A DNA stretch of 51,258 nt from an uncultured Prevotella sp. (GCA_900770025.1 CAAGIW010000036.1:1-51258), one strand, 5' to 3'; counted from the first letter of the stretch, positions 1-8,981 are shown. Translations and numbers: made by a program. The notes: generated by a model from the letters alone, not told the origin.

Positions 1-79
1 AAGTCTTGATGAATGCCTCCGTAAGGGTGCCGCCCTCATGCAGGAACGGGTTCTGCGCGGCCACCTTGCGGGTTCCCAT
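1..79 (-). CDS. Partial unknown protein (N-terminal 26 codons)
   Basis: An open frame runs off the left edge of the window. From the ATG at 77-79 it reads MGTRKVAAQNPFLHEGGTLT and continues. It follows the stop codon of the HTH remnant (140-142) in the same reading frame, with no other stop between them. I do not recognise the family. An HTH gene followed by a short gene would suit a toxin-antitoxin or regulator pair, but that is inference. It could also be read from further upstream if the true start is not this ATG. Confidence 0.35.
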   Translation of the reverse strand, partial: MGTRKVAAQNPFLHEGGTLTEAFIKT

Positions 80-139
80 CCAGGCAGTCAGTCTTACCGA
101 CCGGGTGTTTGGGTAATCAGCACGAATTGTTTGTAAATC

Positions 140-300
140 TCACTTGGCTATATTGATGAGCTTGCATCCTAATGCCGTTTCAATCTTCGCAATGGTCTGC
201 ACGGTGAAGTTGTGTCTGCCAGTCAACCATTTGGATATTTCCGACTCCCTCTTGTGGAGTTTCTGGGCAAAATCCTTTTGGGTGAGGTTCTTTGCCTTTA
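140..300 (-). pseudogene. 5'-truncated XRE/HigA-like HTH protein
   Basis: The minus strand encodes an HTH_3/XRE core containing NLTQKDFAQKLHKRESEISK followed by WLTGRHNFTVQTIAKIETAL, ending in NIAK and a TGA at 140-142. Bacteroidales antitoxin-type HTH proteins normally have some 30-50 residues before this core. Here the frame has no start codon: going upstream it meets a TAA inside the 297-355 repeat. The gene therefore looks cut by that repeat element. It might still be translated from a non-standard start, but no plausible one is visible. Confidence 0.55.
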
Positions 301-355
301 GCCCAAATCGGCCATTAGACTGTTATGCGCAAACGTGCTTTCTTTTTGTCATCTG
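297..355 (-). repeat. Solo end of the MITE-like repeat seen at 44.5 kb
   Basis: Read on the minus strand, this roughly 59-nt stretch matches 44643-44701 with about four differences. The shared core is GCGCATAACAGTCTAATGGC followed by CGATTTGGG. The match stops at the AGATGAC end, where the flanks diverge. Only one end of the element is present. It abuts the broken HTH gene and supplies the stop codon upstream of it. Confidence 0.75.
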
Positions 356-446
356 TCATAAATGATATATTTGCATCGTAAAAATATACTTATATGGAAT
401 ATACAGAATTATTGCATCGGCAAATAATAACCAACATACACTAAGA

Positions 447-470
447 CAAGCCAAGGAGTCGTATGGCTTG
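447..470 (-). terminator. Weak hairpin downstream of the fetAB operon
   Basis: CAAGCCA and TGGCTTG form a perfect 7-bp stem around a 10-nt loop, about 30 nt past the end of the fetB gene. No clear U-tract follows, so this is only a possible terminator. Confidence 0.3.
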
Positions 471-503
471 TGAAAATTATAGCAGTAAGAACGGCCGTGA
501 TGC

Positions 504-1262
504 TTATAGCTGATTTGTTTCCCTTTTTCTTTCAGAGAGATAAATGGTTAGCATCAGGGCGAGGATGGAGGCGGTGAAGGTGATGACAATAATCATCATC
601 TGGTATTTGATGGCAATGCCAGGGGCAGACCCACCCAGTATCTGTCCGATCATCGTGCCCGGGAGTGACACAATGCCCATAACCGCCATGTTGGCAATAC
701 AGGGTGCAAACGCCTTGTCGATGGCCTTTCTCAAGAAAGGTGTCACTGCCTCCATGCGTGAGGCTCCGTTACCCAACAGATAATAATACTGTCCCTGTTC
801 GCGGTGCAATCCGTCATAGAAGGTGGTGAGGCCGATGACGCATGCACTAAGCATGTTACCCATCAGGATGCCCATGATGGGAATGAAATATCTGGCATCG
901 AAGGGATGCTGCAGCTGCAACACGAAAACAAGGAAGAACATGCCTATCACGACGGCACTGACAAAGAAACCACAGACAAGCGGCAGCAACATGGTGCGAA
1001 GACGCAGGTGAGCGCGGTGGGCACCCGTAAAGGCCGCCACCATGACCATGATGAACACCCACAGGATGTTGATGAAAGGATTGTTCCAAAGGAACAGATA
1101 CCTTAGATACAACCCGATGAGAAACAGCTGTATCACCATGCGGGCGGTGGCTGTCAAGGTGGATATGATTTGTCCCGTCTTGAAACGGAAGAAGAAATAA
1201 AGCGGCAGCAGCATCAAGAGCAATCCCAATGCCATGCCAAGGTATGAAATATCCGTAGTCAT
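504..1262 (-). CDS. fetB: FetB-type ABC transporter permease (UPF0014)
   Basis: A 252-residue polytopic inner-membrane protein with about seven hydrophobic segments from residue 5 to 243. It fits the UPF0014/FetB family, whose Escherichia coli member (YbbM/FetB) exports iron with the ATPase FetA. Conserved family stretches are GNMLSACVIGLTTFYDGLH and GIVSLPGTMIGQILGG. The start ATG (1260-1262) directly abuts the stop codon of the upstream ATPase gene, so the two are translationally coupled. The length is normal for the family. The exported substrate in this organism is inferred from the family only. Confidence 0.85.
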   Translation of the reverse strand: MTTDISYLGMALGLLLMLLPLYFFFRFKTGQIISTLTATARMVIQLFLIGLYLRYLFLWNNPFINILWVFIMVMVAAFTGAHRAHLRLRTMLLPLVCGFFVSAVVIGMFFLVFVLQLQHPFDARYFIPIMGILMGNMLSACVIGLTTFYDGLHREQGQYYYLLGNGASRMEAVTPFLRKAIDKAFAPCIANMAVMGIVSLPGTMIGQILGGSAPGIAIKYQMMIIVITFTASILALMLTIYLSERKRETNQL

Positions 1263-1895
1263 CTATGTCTGTTGGTTAATGTGTACAACCTTGTGGCAAT
1301 ATCGCAGGAACATGGGGCTATGGCTAACAGCCAGAATAGCTGCGCCCCGCACGGTAAACCTTTTCAGATACTCGCCAACCAACTCCGTTGCCCTTTCATC
1401 CAATGCCGAAGTAGGTTCGTCGATCAGCATGATGCGCTTCTCCAACAAGCCGCAGAGCGAAAGCATGATGCGTTGGCGCTCGCCTCCGCTGATTTCATCG
1501 GTCTTCTTGTCATACAGGGTAGGGGAAAGGTCAAGCATGTCCCACTCTCGGAAAAGCAGTTCGCGCGAGAACGGAAGATGCCCGTTGGCCTTCAGTTCAA
1601 AAGGCATGCGCACCAGCTCCTGCACGGTGGTGCAGGGGAAGGTGGTGTCTTGTGGTATATAGGCAGTGTATTTTCTGAAATACTCAGACGTGGTGGGCGT
1701 GATGGGCTCTCCGTCAAAACTCAGTATGCCATCATCCAATGTGGCGAATCCCATAAAAGCCTTGAGCAGTGTGGTCTTGCCGCTACCCGAAGGGCCGCTT
1801 AACCCCACCATGCTCCCCTCGTTGACAATAAAGGAAAGGTCTTTGAACAACATGGCTTCACCAACAATCAGTTTTGCGTTTTTAACTTCAATCAT
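1263..1895 (-). CDS. fetA: FetA-type ABC transporter ATP-binding protein
   Basis: A 210-residue ABC ATPase. It shows Walker A GPSGSGKTTL (about residues 34-43), a Q-loop near YIPQD, the signature SGGERQR and Walker B RIMLIDEP followed by TSALDE. It pairs with the FetB permease that starts at the next base, giving a two-gene iron-export-type operon read leftward. The length is typical of short FetA/YbbL ATPases. It could serve another substrate, but the UPF0014 partner makes the FetAB assignment good. Confidence 0.85.
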   Translation of the reverse strand: MIEVKNAKLIVGEAMLFKDLSFIVNEGSMVGLSGPSGSGKTTLLKAFMGFATLDDGILSFDGEPITPTTSEYFRKYTAYIPQDTTFPCTTVQELVRMPFELKANGHLPFSRELLFREWDMLDLSPTLYDKKTDEISGGERQRIMLSLCGLLEKRIMLIDEPTSALDERATELVGEYLKRFTVRGAAILAVSHSPMFLRYCHKVVHINQQT

Positions 1896-1951
1896 TTTTC
1901 AGTTCGGTGATAATGGCGTTTCTTGGAGCACCGTATTGGCGCAAACACCTG

Positions 1952-1959
1952 CAAACTTA
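1952..1959 (-). promoter_or_regulatory. -7 box for fetAB
   Basis: The minus strand reads TAAGTTTG followed by C, a match to the Bacteroidetes -7 consensus TAnnTTTG, 57 nt upstream of the fetA start. No clear -33 TTG lies at the usual spacing. It is divergent from the promoter at 2006. Confidence 0.5.
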
Positions 1960-2005
1960 CAACTATTTTTTCAATTTTTAGTTAATATATAATGAAAATT
2001 ATTTG

Positions 2006-2013
2006 TATTTTTG
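2006..2013 (+). promoter_or_regulatory. -7 box for the Omp28-like gene
   Basis: TATTTTTG followed by C matches TAnnTTTG and lies about 59 nt upstream of the chosen ATG at 2072. Its position argues against a start at the earlier in-frame ATG at 2003, which would precede the transcript. Confidence 0.55.
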
Positions 2014-2071
2014 CGGCACGTATGGCGATAACTTTCTAATTGATAAACTATTCAGACAATTTATATCTTTT

Positions 2072-5000
2072 ATGAAAACAAAAGCAAGAATACTTATGGC
2101 GTCACTGCTGGCATGGTTGCCAGCATTGTCGGGGCTGTGGGCGCAGGAAACGGTGACCCCGCCCGTGCTCAATGTGTATAAACTGACCGACCAAACCTGC
2201 ATCAGGGGTATGTCTGACAACGGATTGTGGGCAGTGGCATACGGCGTTTCCCCCTCGGGAGGATATGATTATCCCCAGTTGATCGACGTGAAGAACAGCA
2301 GGATTGTGGATATGAAGGGCGAGGATGCGCTGATGACAGACGGCACTGCCAACGATGTGACCGATGACGGCAGCATTGTGGTGGGGTCGAGAAACGAGAA
2401 ACCTGCCGTCTGGAGCAGAGAAGGATGGAAGGAGTTGCCGCTCCCCACCGGTTGGGTGCAGGGAGTGGTGTCTGCCATCACCCCGGACGGAAAATGGGCC
2501 GTGGGACGCGCTAACAACTACACCAACGGCTATAAGGAATATCCCCTGCTGTGGAATTTGGAGAACGAACCTATATTGGTGGGAACCCCCGGCTATCCGC
2601 AGACAGGTGTGGATGGCGTGGATTATGAGATGGTCAGGTTCAGCGGCATCTCGGCCGATGCCCGGTATATCGTGGGCATTGTGGCCTTCAGCTATCTCAA
2701 TGCCCGCATTTACTTCCTGTACGACAGGGAGACGCAGCAGTGGACAGCTCCCGGCTTTGCTGGAAATACCACCACCTCGCTCACCCCTCTGAGCGACGGA
2801 TTGTATCAGTTGGATGATATCAAGATCAGTGCCAACGGTGTTTATGTAGGTGCCACGGCATATATGGTGAAGCCGTTGGCCGGAACCGAGAACTACGAGG
2901 AATACAGGGTGCCCTGTGTATATAATACAAGCACCAAGGAGTTCACCATTTATGATGATGCTGCCAGCAGGGATATGTCGTGCATCGTGGTGGATGATGC
3001 GGGAACCCTCTATGTCGCCATTCCATCGTCAACGCCCATCCGCTCGGTTTATGTAAGGCGGCCCGGGTATTGGATTGACCTTGCCGAAATACTGCAACAG
3101 AACTATGGTGTGGATTTCTATGCCAAGAGTGCCTTTGAGAACACCGGCACCCCGATTGCCGTGTCGAACGATGGAACCACACTGGCGGCCATACCTTCAC
3201 CCTACGACAGCTATGTGCTGACACTGGGAGAGCCGTTCGCCCAGGCAGTGATGAAGGTGGACTTGCTGAGCACATACGATGCACTACCTATCGACGGAAG
3301 TTCCTTCAGCAAGTTCAGAAGTGTTTATCTTACGTTCAACCGTGACGTGTGCATCAACAGCGAGGCATCTGCCGTACAGTTGCTGAAGGCCGATGGCACA
3401 CTCGTGGCAAACGCCATCTCGCTTGTGGTGAACAACAGCAACAACAAGATGGTGGAAATAGGTTTTAGAACCCGTGCGTTGGAAGCCGATCAGGAATATC
3501 TGCTGAAGATACCTGCCGGTGCCATACAGTTGGCAGACAAGTCTTCCTCCAACAAGGAAATCGTGCTGCACTATTGGGGACGCAAGGCTGAACCCGTCAC
3601 CGTCAGCACCATTGCCCCTGAAGACGGAAGCAGCGTGGCGCAGGTCAATCTGACCACCAACCCCATTCTGCTGACCTTCGATACCCAGATTCTGCTCACA
3701 GACACAGCGAAGGCCTACATGTATCGCAATGACGATGCAGAACCGCTGTGCGAACTCCAGATGCTGTGCAATGAAAAGAAGGTGCTGATGTATCCGTTGG
3801 CAACACAGAACCTTTATCTGAACAACAAGTACCGCTTTGTGATAGCAGCCGGTTCTGTGACCGACATCATGGGCGACAATGCCAACACCGCCTTGCAGTT
3901 TGAGTATGTAGGACAGTACGAAAGAAGCATCGCATCCAACGACACGCTGATATACAGCGAGTCGTTCGAGTTGGGCGTGGGCAACATGCTGCTCTATGAG
4001 GGTGACGGGAATACACCGACAGAAGAGATGCAGCAATTAGACTTTATAAATGCTACGGGTTATCCCTGGATTCCCATGTACGACGACGATATGAGTGACT
4101 GCTGTGCCGCCTCCACCTCTTCTTATAGTCCTGCTGGGCGTTCCAACGACTGGATGGTGACACCGCAATGCTATATACCAGATGAGAAATGCCTTCTTTC
4201 GTTCCAGGCACAGAGTTACAGAATGTCTAAAAAAGACTCGCTGAAGGTCATCATCCTTGCCACAGACAGGGTGATGGATTACCTGACCGCAGACGATATC
4301 AACGAATTTGAAACTGCAGGCAATGTTGTGGTGCACACGCTGCTGACCCCGGGAGCCACGGAAAACAATCTGAAAGACGAATGGACAGATTTCTCATTCC
4401 CCTTGGCTGCCTATGCAGGCAAGAGTATCTACGTGGCCTTTGTCAATCAAAATGAAGACCAGAGCATTGTGTTTGTGGATAATGTACGCATTGAGCATCA
4501 TGCCGAACTGAGTGTGGGCATTACCTCTTCCACCATGGTTGTGGCACAAGACAACATCAGCATCACCGGCAAGGTGATGAAAAACAGCGAGGGAACCGTG
4601 ACTTACACCCATCCCAAACTGCTGTTGCTTGATGCCGACAATAACGAAATAGACAGAATAGAGGCAGAAACTCTCACCTTGTCTAAAGGACAGGGATATG
4701 ACTTCACCTTTGCAAAGAATGTTCCGTTGGTGCTGGGAGAAATCAACCGGTTCAAGGTGGTGGAGGCATTTGATGAGAATATGCCCGACACCGTGGCTGT
4801 GAACATCACCAACCTGCTGTTCAAACCAGTGAAGCGTGTCGTTATCGAAGAGGCCACAGGACAGGATTGCGGTTTCTGTCCCTCGGGTATTCTTGCCTTT
4901 GAATATTTGGAAAAGGTTTATGGAGATAAGGTGGTGCCCATTGCATACCATACTTATATGGGTGACAGTTTTGAAAGCGGAATGACCGGCTATGCCACCA

Positions 5001-5776
5001 ATTTCTTGGGACTTGCCAACTCTCCGACTGCAAGAATCAATCGTGGCAGCTATGTTTCCTCACCCATGTATGTGGCCACCTCCAATGGAGAGAAGGATTA
5101 TTCTTTCAGCTCTCCCGAAGAGAATTGCTGGACAGACTTGGTGGCCAAGGAGATGGAGATACCTGCCATCACCGATTTGGACATCATGGCCATCTATGAC
5201 GAGCAGACGAGCAAGATAGAGGTGCCGGTGGCAACCCACTTTGCACTGACACAGAATGCCACCAATATTGGTCTGTTTTTGGTGGTTACGGAAGACAGGT
5301 TGGATGGCTATCAAAGGAATTATTACGCTTCTGTAAGCGATCCTGATTTGGGTATATGGGGTGCAGGAGGTGTCAATGCGACAGAGTATTCGCTGTACAC
5401 CTTCGATGATGTGGCAAGATATATCGTAGGCACCTCCTATTATGGCGAGGTGGGCCTGATTCCCACTTCTGTAAAGGCAGGTGAAACATATAGTACCACC
5501 ATTTCGTTCAGCACTCCTTCCACCGTTGCGGAAATCATGAACTGCAAGGTCACCTGTATGATGATTGATGCCAACAGCGGCCAGATAATCAATGTGGCAC
5601 GTGCCAAGGTGGTTACTCCAGAGGGCATCGAGGCTGTTCTCTCTCAAGAACAGAATGCTGATGCGCCGGTTCAGTTATACACATTGGACGGCAGAAGATT
5701 GTCTTCGCTGAATGGCGTTCATGGAATGGTGATTAGGAAGCAAGGGTCTAAGATTCAAAAAATCCTCATAAATTAG
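2072..5776 (+). CDS. Large secreted Omp28-related protein with type IX sorting tail
   Basis: About 1234 residues from the ATG at 2072, which begins a normal signal peptide (MKTKARILMASLLAWLPALS, cleaved near LWAQ). The N-terminal third has HAF/WD-like repeats with GISADARYIVGIV-type motifs. The middle has Ig-like segments, then a cleaved-adhesin/choice-of-anchor-like stretch (LIYSESFELG ... SNDWMVTPQCYI). A later part matches the Omp28-related family, with a thioredoxin-like CxxC in GQDCGFCPSG. The last 35 residues (VQLYTLDGRRLSSLNG ... KILIN) look like a type A T9SS C-terminal sorting domain. It is therefore probably exported by the type IX system and held at the cell surface. A TonB-dependent receptor gene follows after 37 nt. 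Ligand and exact role are unknown. Confidence 0.75.
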   Translation: MKTKARILMASLLAWLPALSGLWAQETVTPPVLNVYKLTDQTCIRGMSDNGLWAVAYGVSPSGGYDYPQLIDVKNSRIVDMKGEDALMTDGTANDVTDDGSIVVGSRNEKPAVWSREGWKELPLPTGWVQGVVSAITPDGKWAVGRANNYTNGYKEYPLLWNLENEPILVGTPGYPQTGVDGVDYEMVRFSGISADARYIVGIVAFSYLNARIYFLYDRETQQWTAPGFAGNTTTSLTPLSDGLYQLDDIKISANGVYVGATAYMVKPLAGTENYEEYRVPCVYNTSTKEFTIYDDAASRDMSCIVVDDAGTLYVAIPSSTPIRSVYVRRPGYWIDLAEILQQNYGVDFYAKSAFENTGTPIAVSNDGTTLAAIPSPYDSYVLTLGEPFAQAVMKVDLLSTYDALPIDGSSFSKFRSVYLTFNRDVCINSEASAVQLLKADGTLVANAISLVVNNSNNKMVEIGFRTRALEADQEYLLKIPAGAIQLADKSSSNKEIVLHYWGRKAEPVTVSTIAPEDGSSVAQVNLTTNPILLTFDTQILLTDTAKAYMYRNDDAEPLCELQMLCNEKKVLMYPLATQNLYLNNKYRFVIAAGSVTDIMGDNANTALQFEYVGQYERSIASNDTLIYSESFELGVGNMLLYEGDGNTPTEEMQQLDFINATGYPWIPMYDDDMSDCCAASTSSYSPAGRSNDWMVTPQCYIPDEKCLLSFQAQSYRMSKKDSLKVIILATDRVMDYLTADDINEFETAGNVVVHTLLTPGATENNLKDEWTDFSFPLAAYAGKSIYVAFVNQNEDQSIVFVDNVRIEHHAELSVGITSSTMVVAQDNISITGKVMKNSEGTVTYTHPKLLLLDADNNEIDRIEAETLTLSKGQGYDFTFAKNVPLVLGEINRFKVVEAFDENMPDTVAVNITNLLFKPVKRVVIEEATGQDCGFCPSGILAFEYLEKVYGDKVVPIAYHTYMGDSFESGMTGYATNFLGLANSPTARINRGSYVSSPMYVATSNGEKDYSFSSPEENCWTDLVAKEMEIPAITDLDIMAIYDEQTSKIEVPVATHFALTQNATNIGLFLVVTEDRLDGYQRNYYASVSDPDLGIWGAGGVNATEYSLYTFDDVARYIVGTSYYGEVGLIPTSVKAGETYSTTISFSTPSTVAEIMNCKVTCMMIDANSGQIINVARAKVVTPEGIEAVLSQEQNADAPVQLYTLDGRRLSSLNGVHGMVIRKQGSKIQKILIN

Positions 5777-5778
5777 GA

Positions 5779-5809
5779 TTGTGCAGACGGTGAAACCATA
5801 CTACCTTTG
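5779..5809 (+). promoter_or_regulatory. Canonical Bacteroidetes promoter in front of the TonB receptor
   Basis: TTG at 5779-5781, a 20-nt spacer and TACCTTTG at 5802-5809 match the Bacteroidetes sigma-ABfr consensus. The expected start point is around 5813-5816, which coincides with the ATG at 5814. Confidence 0.6.
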
Positions 5810-5813
5810 CAGT

Positions 5814-8099
5814 ATGAAAGTCACAGTCAGCAAGCAATTCATTATGATGACAGGAGTGGCAGCATTGCCGCTCCTGTCTTTTTCTGCAGAAATACCAGAC
5901 AGTTCGCGTATTGTCGATTTGGATGAAGTCGTTGTCGTTTCTCATCCCAAGGAGCATGTGCTGTTGCGCAGGTTGCCGTTGTCAAGTTCCATGATTGGCT
6001 CCGAACAGATAAACATGCAGGGCTGCAGCAGTTTGGACAAGTTGAGCGAACAGGTGCCTTCGCTTTCCATACCGTCGTATGGTTCGCGTCTCACCTCATC
6101 CATCTATCTGCGTGGTGTGGGTTCGCGTTTGGGCAGTGCCTCTGTAGGCATGTATTACAATCAGGTGCCCATCATATTGAAAGGTGCCTACAACAGGTAT
6201 CTGTACAATCTGGAGCGTGCGGATGTGCTGCGTGGCCCTCAAGGCACGCTGTATGGCATGAATGCCGAGAACGGTCTTATCAGACTTTTCACCGCCAATC
6301 CATTGGGGACCCCATCCTGTTGGGCGCGCCTGGGTGCTGGCACGGGAAACAGCGTGGTGACAGAACTGGGCACCAATGTGAAACTGAATGACAGGAGTGC
6401 CCTCAGCATTTCTGCCTTTTATGATGCCAAGAAGGGATTCTTCAATCATGCCACCTTTGATGAAAAGACGGACAAAAGCAAGGAAACCGGTGCCAATGTG
6501 AGATGGATGTGCCTGTTGTCGGATCATCTCACATTAGATGCCTTTGCCGATTTCCAGTATGTGTCTCAAAACGGTTTTGGATATGGCAAGTACCACACGC
6601 AAGACAATACGTGGGAGGATGCCAATTCTTCGCAACTCAACACCTACAACCGCAAGATGCTGGTGAGCGGTATCAACATCACAAGTCAGCGTCCTAACTC
6701 GCTGCTTCAATCCACCACCAGCTACCAGTATTTAGACGACAACATGTCGATGGATCAGGATTATCTGCCAGGCAACTACATGCTGTTGGAGCAAAGGCAG
6801 CACACGCAGGGCATCACCCAAGAACTGACGTCAAAGGTGCAGGTCGGTCAAAGATGGAAGGTGATATGTGGCGCGTTTTTCAGTTATCAGTGGCTCAAAA
6901 CCACGGCCCCCGTCTATTTCGGTGAGGATATGAACAGGATGATTGTGGGCAATCTGGCGGGCAACCTCCCCATCCCTCCATCTGTATTGTCAAGGCTTCA
7001 GATAAAAGACAACAAGGTGCCCGGGGAGTTCCACACACCGATACTGAACCTTGCACTCTACCATGAGAGTGAAATAGACCTCTGCCACCGCCTGCAGCTT
7101 ACGTTGGGCTTGCGTTATGATTACCAGAGGCATTCCATTGACTACGACACCTATTCCACCTTCACCTTGGGGCATGTCTATTGCTCTGCGCTCCAAGGTT
7201 CCGACAGGGTGGGCTATCACCAGCTTTTGCCCAAGGTGGCATTGTCGTGGCAGATAGCTCCCCGCCAGTTGGTGTATGCCTCTTTGACAAAGGGTTACAG
7301 AACAGGTGGCTATAACCTGCAGATGTTTTCGGATATATTCATGACCGAACAAAGAAGCATGGGAAGTGCCTTGGCGGCACTGATGCGCGGCGACATGACC
7401 GTGGCGCATGATGCAGAGGATTACAACGAAGTGATCAACACCATAACCTATAAGCCGGAGACAACATGGAATCTGGAACTGGGGGCTCACTTGAATCTTT
7501 TAGATAATAAGGTGGCACTGGATTTGGCCACCTACTACACGCGCATCAGCAACCAGCAACTGTCTGTCATGGCCGGCAATTTCAAGTATGGCAGAATGAT
7601 GGTCAATGCAGGAAGGAGTGCTGCATGTGGCGTTGAGGCAAGTGTGCACGGAAAGGCGTGCAACAATGCTGTGGATTGGCATCTGAACTATGCCTACACC
7701 CATGCCGTTTTTCGGGATTATGTTACCGAAAACCATGATTACAGGGGATACAGGGTGCCGTATGTTCCTGCCACCACATTCAGTGCATCGGCCAACTACA
7801 CATGCCACCTGAATAGCAACGGCCTCGTCAAGAGAATCATCGTGGGTGCAGATGTTGCAGGCAACGGAAAAACCTACTGGGATATAGACAACCAGTATCA
7901 CCAGAACCTGTATGCCCATGTGGGGGCGCACCTGCTGTTCGATTTGGGATTGCTGCGCATCAATCTGTGGGGAAAGAACCTCACCAACACGCGCTACAAC
8001 ACCTTCTTGGTGGAAAGCAGTGTGGATGGTGTCAAGAATACTTTCGCCCAGCGGGGAATGCCCATACACATGGGGGTGGACCTGTCTGTGAAATGGTGA
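5814..8099 (+). CDS. TonB-dependent outer-membrane receptor
   Basis: About 761 residues from the ATG at 5814. An upstream in-frame GTG at 5781 would lie inside the promoter. After a signal-like N-terminus the protein has a plug domain (about residues 35-165: IVDLDEVVVVSHPKE, SIYLRGVGSRLG, LRGPQGTLYGMNAENGLI) and then a 22-strand-type barrel ending in the aromatic-terminated GVDLSVKW. It lacks the N-terminal carboxypeptidase-like domain of SusC proteins and has no SusD neighbour. It is thus closer to metal, siderophore or vitamin receptors, with energy supplied by TonB-ExbBD. It follows the Omp28-like gene by 37 nt but has its own promoter. The substrate is unknown. Confidence 0.85.
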   Translation: MKVTVSKQFIMMTGVAALPLLSFSAEIPDSSRIVDLDEVVVVSHPKEHVLLRRLPLSSSMIGSEQINMQGCSSLDKLSEQVPSLSIPSYGSRLTSSIYLRGVGSRLGSASVGMYYNQVPIILKGAYNRYLYNLERADVLRGPQGTLYGMNAENGLIRLFTANPLGTPSCWARLGAGTGNSVVTELGTNVKLNDRSALSISAFYDAKKGFFNHATFDEKTDKSKETGANVRWMCLLSDHLTLDAFADFQYVSQNGFGYGKYHTQDNTWEDANSSQLNTYNRKMLVSGINITSQRPNSLLQSTTSYQYLDDNMSMDQDYLPGNYMLLEQRQHTQGITQELTSKVQVGQRWKVICGAFFSYQWLKTTAPVYFGEDMNRMIVGNLAGNLPIPPSVLSRLQIKDNKVPGEFHTPILNLALYHESEIDLCHRLQLTLGLRYDYQRHSIDYDTYSTFTLGHVYCSALQGSDRVGYHQLLPKVALSWQIAPRQLVYASLTKGYRTGGYNLQMFSDIFMTEQRSMGSALAALMRGDMTVAHDAEDYNEVINTITYKPETTWNLELGAHLNLLDNKVALDLATYYTRISNQQLSVMAGNFKYGRMMVNAGRSAACGVEASVHGKACNNAVDWHLNYAYTHAVFRDYVTENHDYRGYRVPYVPATTFSASANYTCHLNSNGLVKRIIVGADVAGNGKTYWDIDNQYHQNLYAHVGAHLLFDLGLLRINLWGKNLTNTRYNTFLVESSVDGVKNTFAQRGMPIHMGVDLSVKW

Positions 8100-8145
8100 A
8101 CACGAAGAGCGGAGCAGGTCTGGGGCGGAGCTGAAAGCATCCGCC

Positions 8146-8376
8146 TCAGCAATACTGGTTGACTCTGTGGTACGAGTGGATAAGTTCTAACAATCTCAGA
8201 AAACAGGCCCGTTCATTTTCCGAGAACTTGCCACTGTTCAGCCTTTTGCGGTTGTATTTCATCCAGTTCAGCATCCGATGCTCTTCCACTCGGTGACGTG
8301 AGGGCCCCCGGTGGTTCTCCTTCACAAATGCCACAATCTCCTCATAGCAATCAAGCCATTTCTCTTCTCTGTTCAT
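8146..8376 (-). CDS. Small helicase-associated-domain protein
   Basis: A 76-residue protein that looks like a single helicase-associated repeat (PF03457 type: MLNWMKYNRKRLNSGKFSEN followed by ERACFLRLLEL). Such repeats occur at the ends of large helicases and as free small proteins in Bacteroidales, where they may bind nucleic acid. No helicase is nearby. It stands alone, convergent with the TonB receptor gene. The specific role is unknown. Confidence 0.6.
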   Translation of the reverse strand: MNREEKWLDCYEEIVAFVKENHRGPSRHRVEEHRMLNWMKYNRKRLNSGKFSENERACFLRLLELIHSYHRVNQYC

Positions 8377-8538
8377 GTTTACATGTATTTCTCAAGTAGT
8401 TCTATGACGTGCTTGCTTCTTTCTTACTTATTTTTGCCATAGTTTTTGCAAAAACTGAACATGTACAAAGTTACATCAATTTCTGTCAAAATAAGGAAGA
8501 TTAATCGGTTTTCTGCAAAAAAAATCGCTATGGTTTCT

Positions 8539-8637
8539 AAAATGGTGCGTTTTGCGTTCCAAAATGGTGCGTTTTGCAATGTAAAATGGTGCGTTTTGCA
8601 ATGTAAAATGGTGCATTTTGCAATGTAAAAGTGGCAC
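8539..8637. repeat. 22-bp A4-N7-T4-N7 array 1 (four units plus a divergent end)
   Basis: Four units of AAAA-TGGTGCG-TTTT-GC(GTTCC or AATGT), the fourth reading TGGTGCA, then AAAA-GTGGCAC. The A/T tracts recur every 11 bp. The array lies about 160 bp upstream of the small helicase-associated gene and is not coding. The short open frames across it on both strands arise from the repeat itself. Confidence 0.9.
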
Positions 8638-8981
8638 CTTGGAATTTGAACAGCTTTCAGTATAATCTCAGAATGCACGTTATCCGCTTATCTTCAGCTA
8701 CTTATCTCACAATCGAATCGTCTTTTTTTGCCATCCCCCCTTGAGGAACTGAGGTGGCTTACGTTCCCTCCATCTCCTCCACTCGTGAGGTCGTTTGCAT
8801 ACCTTTAATTCTTTACTTTTTAATTCCCGTCCTCCCCTTTTTGGGGAGAACGGGTACTGTCAAAGGAGCAACAAGCACACATCGCCTATGGCCTGTTGCC
8901 GGCAATGACTATACCGAGATAGTCAGTTATTCTCGTTTTGAGAAGATAAATGAAAGCCGAACGAGAAGGGCATTTGCACGG
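8638..8981. other. Non-coding stretch with a strong GC-rich hairpin
   Basis: No convincing gene. The main structure is at 8826-8854: CCCGTCCTCCCC, a five-T loop and GGGGAGAACGGG, an 11-pair stem with one mismatch. A second hairpin (GACTAT/ATAGTC) lies at about 8909-8926. The first is on the 3' side of the FISUMP gene but lacks a run of U on that strand. Confidence 0.5.

Noticed and set aside
144..365. 73-codon plus-strand open frame
   Set aside because: It is the reverse of the HTH remnant and the repeat end; the minus strand gives a recognisable domain.
8446..8678. Small proteins read across the 22-bp arrays (also near 24284 and 41399-41855)
   Set aside because: Their Phe/Asn/Ala-rich sequence is a translation of the repeat in any frame; no start signal or domain.
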